Shown: one piece after another, positions 12,325 to 23,749 of the stretch | Numbering within the stretch: position 1 is the first letter of the stretch | Layout: each line of letters begins with the position of its first letter | DNA from: Arthrobotrys musiformis | Taxonomy: Eukaryota > Ascomycota > Orbiliomycetes > Orbiliales > Orbiliaceae | Direction of reading: 5' to 3' | DNA: 64,000 nucleotides | Assembly: GCA_036971715.1 (NCBI GenBank) | Contig: JAVHJL010000005.1 | Span: forward strand, 2,480,001-2,544,000 | Translations under genes and position numbers: made by a program | Notes under the pieces: generated by a model | Database searches by the model: none | What the model saw: the letters and a program-made list of their open reading frames with translations, nothing else | Told to the model about the DNA's origin: nothing

Positions 12325-13600
12325 ATGGATGATTCCCTGAGAGATCTAGGAATGCCCTATATAAGTGAGAGTTCACGGGACAAACCTCCACCCGAACCTG
12401 TCCTCGAGACCACACCCGATACATCTCCAGCATCGGAAGTGGAACGATACATCCTCGTGACTGGGGCTCCCGGTGCGGGGAAAAGCACTTTTATTGCCGA
12501 TGCACTGTCTCCTGGAGAACACACTGCAAGAATCGAACTCTTATCGGTGTCCCGTAAGCACCCTCTACAAAACTCGCATATAATATATCTATCCCTATAT
12601 TAGGTGGGCATGTACATACAATGTTATTAACATTAAAACCCCAGGAGAACCCGCCGAATTCAAAGAAATCCCGATCACCGAACCCATAAACGGCTTCAAA
12701 ACCGTTCTCGTAGAGATCCGTGGATTCGACGACAACTTTGAATTAGACGACACCCCCGGCTTCGACGGCACCCACAAAGGCAACGCCCTCGCCTTCGTCA
12801 AAACCGCAAAATGGCTTGAAGGCCTCCACCGCGCTAACAAAGTCCTCTCGGGAATAATCTACCTCCATCGTATCGATATCGCCAAAAACCGCGTCCCAGG
12901 TTCAGCAGTCCACTCCATCAGGCTCCTAGAGGCCATAAGCGGAAATGCGTTTGCCCCAAACATCATGCTCGTTTGCAACATGTGGGGTCTGGGAGCGAGA
13001 CTAACGTGGAATTACAGAGAAGACGGAGTCTACACCCAACGCGAAGAGGAATTGAGAACCAAAGAGGAGTTCTGGGGCCCCCTAGTGCGGAACGGGGCTT
13101 CTACCACTCGATACAATTATCATTATAGGCCTACTGATTCTACCCAAGCTAGGACGGAAGCTCGCGATGTCATCTTGAGGGTATTAAATAACAGCACAGC
13201 CGAGATTACCCAATTCGGGCGGGAGGTCGTTATAGAGAAAAAACCAATCGCAGAAACAGAAGCTTGCATGGCCTTCCTCAGATACCTCGTCGAGTCCGGG
13301 GCAGCAGAAAACGAGAAAGAGGCGGAAAGGGCGGCGGAAAGTTTTGAGGGAATCAATCCCGCTGTGAGCGCTGCCTTTTATAAGGAGGCAAGCCGCGCAA
13401 GGGAGAGGAAAGCACGAATCCAGAAGGAGTGGGAGTTGTTGGCGTCTCTCGTCGAGGGGCTTGAGCCATTTCTCGCCGCCCTGGCTGAGAAATGCGGCTA
13501 TCCACTTGTGCGTAACGGGAGCTTATCCCTGACCGAAGCTGCCGCTATTCACCTTGGAGGACTGGCACCCGCGCCTAGATTCGAGCCTATATATGTTTGA
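12325..13600 (+). CDS. Fungal G-domain (AIG1/MMR-HSR1-like) P-loop protein
   Basis: Two exons: 12325-12553 and 12645-13600, giving 394 residues; the 91-nt GT-AG intron restores Ser-Arg-Glu across the join. A 40-residue disordered N-terminus leads to a Walker A motif, GAPGAGKST (47-55), then 'LDDTPGFDG' (the G3 DxxG motif). 'IIYLHRIDIAKNRVPGSAVHSI' follows, which is the signature segment of a fungal P-loop GTPase family. The usual G4 motif NKxD is replaced by 'CNMWG', as is common in that family. The C-terminal 170 residues are mainly helical and charged ('ASRARERKARIQKEWELLAS'). There is no second recognisable domain. Relatives in fungi are numerous, lineage-specific and sometimes sit in NLR-like architectures, but the role here is unknown. 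The gene stands alone between housekeeping genes and is flanked by AT-rich repetitive DNA. The fold is sure, the function is not. Confidence 0.82.
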
Positions 13601-14241
13601 TAATGTGGAGTCATAGTTCGAGCAGTAAGATACAGGCCCAAGTCAGCCAAACACCGTATATAAAGTACTCTGTAATAGCAGGTGCCTACGGCACCACTGA
13701 AACCAGACTGCCTGGCCCTCATCATTAGTAGGTGCGTAGGCTGGAATGTAGATATCAGCTATTCAAGGTTTAAGTACTTAAGTTCAGGCTTGCGTCCTGG
13801 TAAGTATATTTGCGTTTTATTTTATATTCTAATATTACAATTTACCCATTAGCCTACCTACTAGCCTACCAACCAGCCCACCTACTAACGTATATATTTA
13901 TATACAGGCCTACTTGGTCTCGCGGTGCCAGCCGGCCTACTTACTATCTTAATAAATTCAAAACTATTTATAAATATAAACATAGAATCTTCTAGAAGAA
14001 ACAACCCATTTTGGGACCATATAGCTACCTTCCAGGGGGGATTTACCTAAGTATGAAAAAGCCCCGACTTGCAGTCGGGCAATGTAGCTTCATCAGAGTA
14101 CCATGATAACAATTCACATTGATCTACCTAACCTACACCCAAGCACCAGCGAACAACCAAAAGATAACCACACGCATATGCACATGCACTATATACAGTT
14201 CCCCCCAAAACCCCATCTATTCTATCCCATATTGATACAAT
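13601..14241. other. Intergenic with CCTACTAG-type repeats and a hairpin
   Basis: The stretch holds degenerate 'CCTACTA/CCTACCAA' runs (13845-13945) and AT-rich DNA. A perfect 7-base hairpin lies at 14063-14079 (CCCGACT, loop TGC, AGTCGGG), between the convergent G-domain and transporter genes. The hairpin could serve as a transcription-end structure or be a remnant of a small repeat. No gene is seen. Confidence 0.5.
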
Positions 14242-15997
14242 CTACTTCTCCTTCTTCTCCTCATGCTTATGCTCATGCTCATGCTCATGCCCACATTCAC
14301 TCCCACTATCCCCCCCTTCCTCCGCAACCTCCACAAACTCACTAACCTCCTCCTTCCCCTCCTCGATAAACTTAACCCTAACCTTCCTCACCCCCCTCAC
14401 CCCTTCCCCAACCTGCTCCCTCAACAACCCCTCAATCCTCGCCATATCCTCCAAAGTCACCGAAGACCCTTCAAGGGCAACCGTAATATCAACCAAAAAG
14501 TTTTGCCCGCTCTTAATCCCCCCGACGGACTTAACCCTCCCCAACACACCCGCCTTAACAGCAGCAAGCCGCTCCTGCTTCATCGTCGCCTCCGCAACCT
14601 TTTTAATCTCAAAACACATCTCATCATCGATACCCATATCCGCCAGCTCGAACAATGCGGCCCGCGTATTCGACCAACCGGCTTTGATCACCATCAACGA
14701 CACCAGTAACCCGCCGACGGGATCGAGCCAGCTGGCGCCGTGGAGGATGTTGCTGAGCGAGATGGAGATTAAAGCTACCATTGCCGTTAGCGAGTCGATG
14801 CGGTGGTGGACGGCGTTAGACGCCAGAACCGAGGATTTTCGTTCTTTCGCGATTTTCATAGCTGTTTTATCAAATTAGCATCTTCCCGTCTTTGTAAAAA
14901 ATGGTAGGAAAGGGGGGACGTACTGGCGCGGTATAACCACTCCTTGACCAGAATACTCCCACCGGCCAACCACGCCGCATGAATATTCGGCCCAACCTCA
15001 TGCCCGTGCGAATGCCCATGATCGTGTCCGTGCGAATGCCCATGCCCATGATGATGTCCATGATCATGATCAACCCCAATATGACTATGACTATGCCCCA
15101 ACCCCTGCAAAAACCCCGGCAAACTCTCGCCCGTAACCTGCGTATAAAGCACCTCCACGCTATTCAACCCCATCGCCAACCCCCCGAACAACAACAAACT
15201 ACTAACCCCCAAACTCCCCAAACTCTCCACCTTCCCGAACCCATTCGGGAACATCTTCGTCGGCGGCTTCAACGCCCAACTGACGGTGGCCAGCGTCATG
15301 AAGTCAGAGACTAGATCCGTAAGCGCGTGCATGGCATCTGCGATCAGTGCCTGCGAATGGAAATACCACCCCCCAATCCCCTTCGATATCGCCATCAATA
15401 CATTCACAAACAGCCCTAAACAAAAAATCCATTAGGTACTAAAATCAAAATTTAACGCAGTAGAGAAGAAGACCTACCGATCCGTGTAATCCTCACCCCG
15501 GCATCAGCTTTATCCTTACTCGTAAGGAAAACATTATCAGCAGGACTATGATGGTGATGATGACTAAACAGCCCATGCGAATGTCCGTGGTGGTGGTGAT
15601 CATGCTCATGCTCATGATCATGATCATGATCGTGCGAATGCTTCGACGCCATCCTCGCAATCCCAATCCGTGTATCCCTCTTCAATCCCAACCTCGTAAA
15701 TACCAACTGCTCCCCCGTCCGTTCCTTAATAAGCTTAGACGAAGAAGAGGAAGTCGTAGAAAATGTGCTGGAGGGACTATTTGTATTCCCCAAACCCTGG
15801 CGCGAACGTCGTACACTCTGTATGCTACCGCCGTAACAAAAACTAGCGCTCCGTCTCACCGCTCGATGGATACAAGAAGCCGACACTGACGCTCTAAGCT
15901 GCCGCAAAGACCGAACCGAAGGAGAAGATGAGGAAGATGAGGAAGAAGGAGAGAAGAAAGGGGAAGACAAACGCCAGACATGTCGAGCGTACAGCAT
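14242..15997 (-). CDS. Mitochondrial CDF-family metal transporter (Mmt1/Mmt2-like)
   Basis: Three exons: 15997-15478, 15415-14924 and 14861-14242, giving 543 residues; both introns are 62 nt. The Arg/Ser-rich N-terminus is typical of a mitochondrial targeting sequence. The cation diffusion facilitator core shows the metal-site pairs Asp200/Asp207 ('ADAMHALTD') and His356/Asp360 ('NAVHHRIDS') in predicted membrane helices, plus 'GFGKVESLGSLGVSSLLLF'. Three His-rich segments stand out: residues about 118-150 before the first helix, about 285-315 between helices, and the C-terminal tail. A cytoplasmic-type ferredoxin-like C-terminal domain is present. In yeast, Mmt1/Mmt2 move iron across the mitochondrial membrane, and that is the most likely role; zinc or manganese cannot be excluded. 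The joins 'RIGLFVNVLMAISKGIGGW' and 'RATMKIAKERKSS' match the family and fix the splice sites. Confidence 0.88.
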
Positions 15998-16934
15998 AAA
16001 TAATCCCTAAAAGCCAATATCCAGTGGCGTTCCCATCTGCAGTAAAAAAAAAGTCGACTATACCGAGGGGGGTAGCGGCACCCACACGCGACCAATCGCA
16101 AGGGACACTGTAGCTTCTTGGTAGGTTCTGTTATATTATTAGCGGGTATATAAAAAAAGAGAACAAAGTTATCCTGGGGTACTGTACGAAATAACCCGGC
16201 GGGGTGAACAGGCCAGGGCGGTGCAAATCGAAATCACCCAAATCCTGGTTGGCTAAAACGGTACCTCTGCACGCGATTTCCCAACTCCGATAGCAAAAGC
16301 TGCAGGGCGGGTCGGCTGGGGGTTGTCTGAAGCCACCTAAGCTGTTACGTACTCAGACGTCCGAACACAAACACCTATCTCGACCGATCTCTAGATGACC
16401 ATGGAGGATCCCGGGGCAGTTAATCAATTTTATATCCGGAACTATCAATTCAAGACGAGTAAAGTGAAAAAAAGAAGGTTCCGATTTGCCCTACGTAGGT
16501 TTTATATTATATTCGTCTAGTCGATAAACGCCAGCCGAACAGAATAAACTCCGAACCGGCTCCCTGCTTCGGGCTCTCTCTCCACCATAGTAAAAAAAAC
16601 ATCTATCACTAATCACAATCATGAAATTTACGGATTTAATCAATGCAAGACCGTATACTCTTGTATTTTTTGTTTAAATTGGCTTCGCTGCTATTTACCA
16701 GATACTATCATCCTAAAAGTTCCTCTCACGGCTACTTTTTCGAGATAAGACTACATCCGGCGAACACGCACGCACGCACATATTCACACCCATCCGAAAG
16801 AAGAATAACAGAAAGGAGAAAAAGAAAGAAAAGAAAAGGAAAAAGGGGAGGCAAAATAATGAGAAACAAGAAAACTCGTCATCATGAGAAGGAGGAACCA
16901 CTTTTTTTTCTGGTTTATTTTTACAAGTCCTGTT
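15998..16934. other. Intergenic
   Basis: No supportable gene. It holds the promoter of the transporter on the left and the 3' flank of the AcrB gene on the right. An AAAGAAAGAAAAGAAAAGG purine tract lies near 16820-16850. Confidence 0.55.
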
Positions 16935-19900
16935 TCACTGAGCAATTGCCTCGGGTTTCACAGCCGCCGCACCATTCGCAGTAGATGGTGGCGGAAGCGG
17001 CGGGAATGCCACTCCGCTCTTCAACTTCTCCGCGAAAGACTTGTGCAATTCCGCCGGGACTCCAAAGTAGCCCCCAACCGCCTGGTTGTCGAAGGGTCCG
17101 ACGACGACGTTGGAGGTGGCAATGTGATTGACGTATCCATCGACTTCTTGGCTGTCGCTGCCGGAGGAGGATCCAGAACTAGCACCTTCTGGGATACTCT
17201 TCTTGCGAGCGTGCGTGTTATTGTCGTAGTCGGATAGATTGGTCAAAGCGCTGTCCATGGAGAAGATGGATGTTGATCGAACACGGTCGTAGCCTGGGTA
17301 AGCGCTGGGAAACGGGCTCACAATTGGGTTCTGTGGTTGGAGATTGATGCTGCTGAACGAGCCGGAGGTATGCGGCGATGGGTTACCGTAGAAGGCACCG
17401 TAGGGGTTATTGTTGTAGACCGGTTGGCCAAACCCAGCTCGTGGCGACATGTTCTGAATCAACTGCGCCGCAAGCGGGAATGCCATCTCCGTAGCCGTGA
17501 GACCTCCCATTGCCATCTGCTGAACCTGCGCTGCTTGCTGCTGCTGCTGTTGTTGTTGCTGCTGCTGCTGAATCAAAAACGAGGACTCCAAAGAACGGAT
17601 GCTAGCATAATTCTCCCGAGATTTGTGACGGAAGCTAATCATGCCCTGCTCCATCTTCGCAATCGAAGCAGAAAACTCCAATTCGATACCTTGTCTCCTC
17701 TGCTTTAATTGCTCCCGTTGCTTGGACTTCTCTCGTTCCTCCGCAGTCGCTGCCGTCTCCATCTTCGCTCGCTCCAAGTCCGCCGTCAAGTTCGAAACCC
17801 TACGGGCGGCTTTATCTCTCTTGGCCGTGGCAGAATTAATCTCATTCTTGATCTCCAAAAGACGGCGGTCGGCTTGTTCGCGCATGGCAATCGCATCCTT
17901 CTCAGAAACAATCAAATTCTCCTTCTCACTCTTCCACGATTTCTTCTTCTCCTCCCATTCTTTCTCCTGATCCTCCGGGAGCTCCTTCAGCGTTTGTAAC
18001 TCCATCTGAATATTCTCCGTCTCTTCCTCCGCACGGCGGACGGAATCTCTCAATGACAGTGCCCTGCGTCTCGCACGCTCATCTCCCTTGTCTCCAGACC
18101 CTAGTCGAGACTTCAGGGAGTCGATCTCGCTGCGTAGACCACTTATCCGTCGAGAGTTTCCTTTCTTCGAAACTTTGATTCGGCGTTTTTGTTCTTCCAG
18201 ATTGTTGCGTGAGGCGTTCAGGCTGTTTTGAAGGGTGGTGATGGGTGATAATGGACGTTGGGGTTTGGCGGGGACCGGTTCTTTCGGTGCATCCACATTC
18301 GCGGCTGCAATTTTATCTCGTTAGGAGGTGATTTAACAGTTTTAGATGAAAGTCTATCTTACCTTGCTTGGACGTCGTGCCGACACTGGCCGAGTATATG
18401 ACTTCCCCAGTAGTTCTCCTAATGAACGAAATGTCATACACCGTCGTCGGCGTGAGTCCCGAAATCTCAGCGGTCCACTCCTCCTCGTCCCTCGTCCGGC
18501 TGATCGTGCTATCCTCCCCCACCCTACCCCCGCTAGCCATGGAAATAGTCGTCTGGGGCCATTTAATCCCATTCAATTCAACAATAAACGGAAACCTCTT
18601 GTCGACTCCCTCCTCCTCGCTCAGCGTGTTCGGATGATAATTCGACCCAAATTCAATCTCATTCGATCCTATCCTCGTAATCCATACTTTCGGTTCGTCG
18701 GACCCATAAGCCGTATCCGACAGTGCAACTTTAGAATCACTCGCATTCGCAGCATGTAACTTTTCAACCTCTTTCAAATGAACAATAGAACTAGCAAGCG
18801 CCGCCCATAACGGTTGTTGCCCTCGAACCCAAATCCCCAATCTCCCCTTCTTTTTAGCAGTAGACGTGGTGGTGGTAGTCGTAGAAGCGGTGGTGGTGGT
18901 TGTGGTGGGAGGCGGACATCCAACTTCGGGATCTTTCGGCGTATTAGAAACAACACTAGATGTAGAACCACCCTTAGCTGTTGATGCTGCAGATGACGAT
19001 GACGGTGAAGAATTTGATGTAGAAATCGATGAGGGAGATGTTGTAGGATGAGAAGCAGCATACTCGGCGGGGTCCCTCAACGTCAGCCATCTCCTAGTAG
19101 CCTTCATAATGCCCTGAGCGACGATGTGAACGGCCAATGCACTCCTAATGCTGCCGGGGGAGGATGACGACGGTGTGAGCGTATTCAATTCGTTTCCTGC
19201 ATTCTGAGAAACCGGTATTCCAAGATGATGTGCAATTTGCGAGCGGTCCCGTAACATCTGTGATATCCCGACGACGGATGCGCAGACGGCAGCGTTCCTC
19301 ATCGCCCCGCTATTACCGGAACCCGTAGAACCTGCACCTAGAGATAGAGCAACGACAGCCTGAGCGAGATCGACGAGAAATATCCGAGCACTGGGCCACA
19401 ACAGCATCGATACCAAAGCCATTATTATGTCGGATATGATGATCGTGAGCACCGAGGGGCCACCCTGCTGGCCCTGGAAGATGTAGTTTGATAGGGCACC
19501 ATAGTTGATTGTCGGGGAGGAAGGGTTGGGACCGAGGAGGGTGAGGTTGTGGGGGACGAACGAGAGGGAGGCAAACAGGAGGTGAACCAAGGTGAGAAGG
19601 GTGGTCGGTAGTTGGAGCAGGATGATGAGGAGCATGAGGGAGTCAATCAATGGCCAGGAAGGAAGAATTGTCTTGTATTGGTTGTCTCCACCGCCGGATA
19701 CGCTGGCACCGGATTGATCGAGATCGATCATCCTCTTCTGGGGGGTTACAGAGCCGTTCATTCCGCCGTTCTCTCCATCCAAATGCAAGCGAGCCATCGA
19801 AGAAGACGAAGTCGAAGAGTCAGTAGTGGCAGTGGCAGTGGCAGTGGCAGTAGCCATCCCTACGCCATTAACACCGAGCTGTTGTCCTTTGGGGAAAGAG

Positions 19901-20196
19901 TCTTGGGAATTGGAATTTGAAGATTTAGTGGTGTTGGTGTGGCGAACGGTATCCTCCAATGACGCAGAACCATGAGATTGAGATTGAGATTGAGATTGAC
20001 CGGCGGGAACAGTATTGGACGAGGCAGAGCCGTTGGATTGGTTGCCGGGAAGGTGGACGTTGGCATTGCTGGAGGCTCTGGACCGGGCTTGTTGGTGACG
20101 TTTCGGGGGAGCTAGACCGCCATTTTGGGAGTTTGCTGAAGAATTCTGGTTATTGCTCGACCGCTTCGTATTTGAAGACGTCGAGCCGCGAGGCAT
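16935..20196 (-). CDS. acrB: AcrB-type ubiquitination network signalling protein
   Basis: Two exons: 20196-18363 and 18304-16935, giving 1067 residues; the intron is 58 nt. The first 180 residues are Ser/Asn/Gln-rich with a run of Ser-Gln pairs and a Thr-Ala repeat. Hydrophobic segments follow at about 180-212 ('SLMLLIILLQLPTTLLTLV') and 245-290, so the protein is a membrane protein. A domain with 'GQQPLWAALASSIVHLKEVEKLHAANASDS' lies near 460-490 and a fibronectin-like stretch ('WTAEISGLTPTTVYDISFIR') near 570-590. A long coiled coil occupies about 634-864, followed by poly-Gln. In Aspergillus nidulans, acrB mutants affect acriflavine resistance and CreB-linked deubiquitination. Its length there, about 1000 residues, is similar. 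I used ATG 20196; the frame is open six bases further only through a TTG. Assignment is by architecture and remembered motifs. Confidence 0.8.
17525..17572 (-). repeat. CAG/CAA repeat encoding poly-Gln in AcrB
   Basis: The plus strand reads TGCTGCTGC...TTGTTGTTGC...TGCTGC, which is a mixed CAG/CAA run on the coding strand giving about twelve consecutive glutamines at the end of the coiled coil. Interruptions by CAA should limit slippage. Confidence 0.85.
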
Positions 20197-23100
20197 AGCC
20201 AACGGACAGCAGGCTTTTCAATGAAAAAACAAAAACAAAACGAAAACGACCAACAACTAACGACAATGCGATTGTGGACACCCTCGTGGTGGTGGTTGGG
20301 GCGGTTGATTATTATTATTTTTTAAATTTTCTCTCTTGGTTTGAGATGGTTGTGGTGGATGGTGGATGGGATGGGATGGGTGGTGTGAGAAGGGTGTGTG
20401 GTGTGTGTGGTGAAGAAAACCTCGTGGCTAAACGGGTGGTGGTTAATAACAGTCAGATTCGATCAATGCCACCACCGTTCACAATGACCAAAATCGGGAT
20501 CAAGAGATGTCGGACGGCGAGGTCGAATTGAATCTGAGTGAAGCAAGAGGAGAGTGTAGCAGGAGGAAGAAGAGGAGGAAGGAAAAGACAGTGGGTGGGG
20601 GGCTGTCGGAGTTGGAGAGCAGGAGAACCTTCATATAAACTGTCAGTCCGATATAATAAAATAGAAAGCAGAAAATAGAAAATAGAAAAAAATAAAATAA
20701 GAATAAAAATAAAAATAAAAATACACCCCTTCCACTTCGGCCTGTTACTTAGCTAGTTAGTTAGAATATAAAAAAGAAAGAAGAGAAGAAGAAGAAGAAA
20801 AGGAAGAAAGCGAAAAAAAGGTTAGACGGGCAGCCCTATTCGGTCAGGTGCCAGAAAACCTTGTCTCCTCTCGACAAGAAAACGACAAGCATGCACAAGC
20901 CTCCCGAACGATACGATACAATAATCCGATGCTGGAACATACATACATATATTATCTAATATGCATGTGCGCATGTAAGTTCATAAATATGTGGAGAAGT
21001 GAGAATATAATTAAAGGAGAGGGAAAGAAAGAAAGTCGGGCGTTCGTTCGGTTGGCCCGTCCGTCAGCTCAGCTTCGGGTTCGCCAACTTCCGCCCGCCG
21101 TGATTAGACCCGACGGACCTCATAGCATGAGCATGAAGCATGGAACTCAGAGGAAGTGGAGTGGGTAAATGTAAATATTGATGCGGACGTGCAGCTGTTT
21201 CAAGGGACACTCCGATTCTCCAACGCTGACTACTCCAAGCTGGCATTCTGTCACTGACCTGATATATCTATATAAGGCGTATGTATTGATGTATTGATGT
21301 GCGTATAAGGTGTATACAAGTGCGACCTCGGTGATATGACAATATAATAAAAAGACGCAGGAGAGTGGAGCAGGCCTTTCGAAACCGGGGCGGGAACGGA
21401 CAAGGTATTAATACCACCAGTTCTAACTAACTAACTAACTCCTGCTCTTACTTATATATCATACTGAGGACGTGAAAACTAAGCTCAAGCCCAGCCTTGG
21501 CCCTCGATCCGCGATGGCAATTTGAAGTTAATTATATACGGGACTGAGGTGGTGAGGAATGCATCTCAGCCAGTCAGTCAGTCAAATCTAGGCAGAATAC
21601 CGGCCACGCACGATCGTGATCATCGATCCCAATACCTTCAAAATATACAGTATTGGCATGGTTAGTTCCAGTAGTATCCCTTACTCGAACCATCGACCTC
21701 CTGCATACAATTATATCCCCACTCGGTCTGACTTGGACCAAAAGGAAGAACCGCATGAATCAAAACACACCAGCTATCCCCAAAACAATCCTCACACTTC
21801 ACACTTCACACCTCACACTTTAGACACCTGGGATATTCTCGGAGATATACTCTAATCAATTTGTTTGGATGCTCAATTAGCCGGAGCGTGCCATCATTAT
21901 AATGAGAAGCGTGGGGCTGCCCGGCGGAAAAACAAGGGCGATCCTGCGACCCTTCGTTCACAAATGCATAAGAACCAAATCCCACACGATAAACGATATA
22001 CGCACGTGCACTCTCCCATCACCATCATCATACTCAAGGGAATAAAAGACAAGACGAGAGAATAAAACAGAAGAGGGATCCTTGCATAAGAACCCAAACC
22101 ATTCGTGCCATCATTCCATGGAGCGTTATTTAACAAAAATCACCAACAATCAAGAGGAGCTCATCTCAAAAAATTTAAAAACTTCACAAACATGAAAAAA
22201 TAAATTTCACGATTTCCGTATCCACCATTCATTCCTTGGCCCATGGTGCAGACACAGAAACTCGGAACCTTGGGCAACAAAAAAACAATGCGCATTGTGT
22301 GACCATAGTTCACTCCCCAGTATCAAGCTTTTTCTTCAAGTTCTTCAAGGAGAAGGGAGGAGATACACCTTCCCCCCGAGGCCTAACACCCCCCATGTTC
22401 GGAAACTTCGACCTCGAAAGTGGGGAAGCGAACGAAAAAAAACCTGCATACAGACTGATTTATCTTCTACTTGTGTAAACCGGACAACTGCAATTTCTCG
22501 CGAAGAAAAAAGAGGACCCTTGTCCCCCTCCGAAAGGGCCCTAAAAGGTGGGATGCAGCTTCCGCATCCATTCTCTCGATAAAAACCCCGCTTGCATGTT
22601 TTTTTTTTTTTTTTTTTTCGTCAAATCGTTTTTGGCATGTGCTTCTGAGTCGCCTCGAGTTCAGTTCTCCAGCTAGCTCGTACGGACTGGCCTCTAGCTT
22701 CTGTCTGTCTATCAAAAGCATCAGAATTCGAAAGGAAGCAATGGGCGCTTAATAACCCATCTCATATCTGATTACTCTATCACAGAAACATCCAACCTAG
22801 CTGCAAATGACACTGACAGCTCAAACGTCCGTGTGTCAAATCCAATTATCGTGAGCTCTCACAAAGTGATCTTCTATCTTACCAGGGACAGCCCTGCATC
22901 TACCATATAAGTACAGATCATCATGCAATCGCAATGTTGAGAAAAAAACTCTGTGACCGTGCTCGATCATGCCACCGTCGACATACCCCGCACCTCCAAA
23001 CCAAATCACCGCGGGGCATACTTCCAAGCACTCGTACAAGCACAATCACGCATAAATCAATAGGAAAAGTCCAGACGTATATTATTATACTAAATCTACT

Positions 23101-23749
23101 ATCCACCAGAGTATACAGTAATCAAAGCCCACGACAATACCCCCCTGCCAGGCGCCACCCAAAAAGCTTGATCCATCCCCCCGATAGGCGAATACGAACC
23201 CCAAAATGTCCCGGTAGCACTGACTCGAGTCCTCCTCTAAGCTAAAGCTCATGAAATTCCCATAAGCTTTCTCCAAGCTCGTGATCCCACAATCCCCAAT
23301 TTTTTTTTATATATATAACAAAAAAAATTTATCTTCCATGTGAAAATTAAACATCCGCAGAATTCGTCGTGCCAAAGGATATAGATGTATCAACCACCTC
23401 ACGTGCTCTTCGTATGTATCGTATGCAACCCCCCACAATATAAAAAAGCTTCATAAAAATTCCAATCATTGCACCGTTCAAAGCTTCTCGCAAAAATGAT
23501 AAAGAAAATAACAATCACTAAACAAAAAAGAAAGAACACTCAAAGTAATCAATGAAACAGTCCTGTGCATGTAATCCCGCCGTAACGAGTGAACGAACGA
23601 GCAAAAAAACTATACTCCAACAATTACATTTAGGGAAAAAAAAGAATGAATAAAAACTCCAGCTCGTCCAAAAACCCATTAAGAACCCCCCAATATCAAT
23701 TAATCGCTCCCAAAAAGTCTAAAAAAGAAAACCCGTTTTGTAGTCTACT
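20197..23749. other. Long gene-poor region with microsatellites
   Basis: About 3.55 kb without a credible gene. It contains GGTGGT/GTGTGG runs (20280-20420), (AAAAT)n (20690-20725), AAG-rich DNA (20765-20820), CTAA repeats (21424-21440), a T19 run (22600-22618) and CCAC/TCACAC repeats (21790-21822). The left end is the AcrB promoter and leader; the right end is the 3' flank of GPC1. Open frames on both strands are chance. A long non-coding RNA cannot be excluded from sequence alone. Confidence 0.6.
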
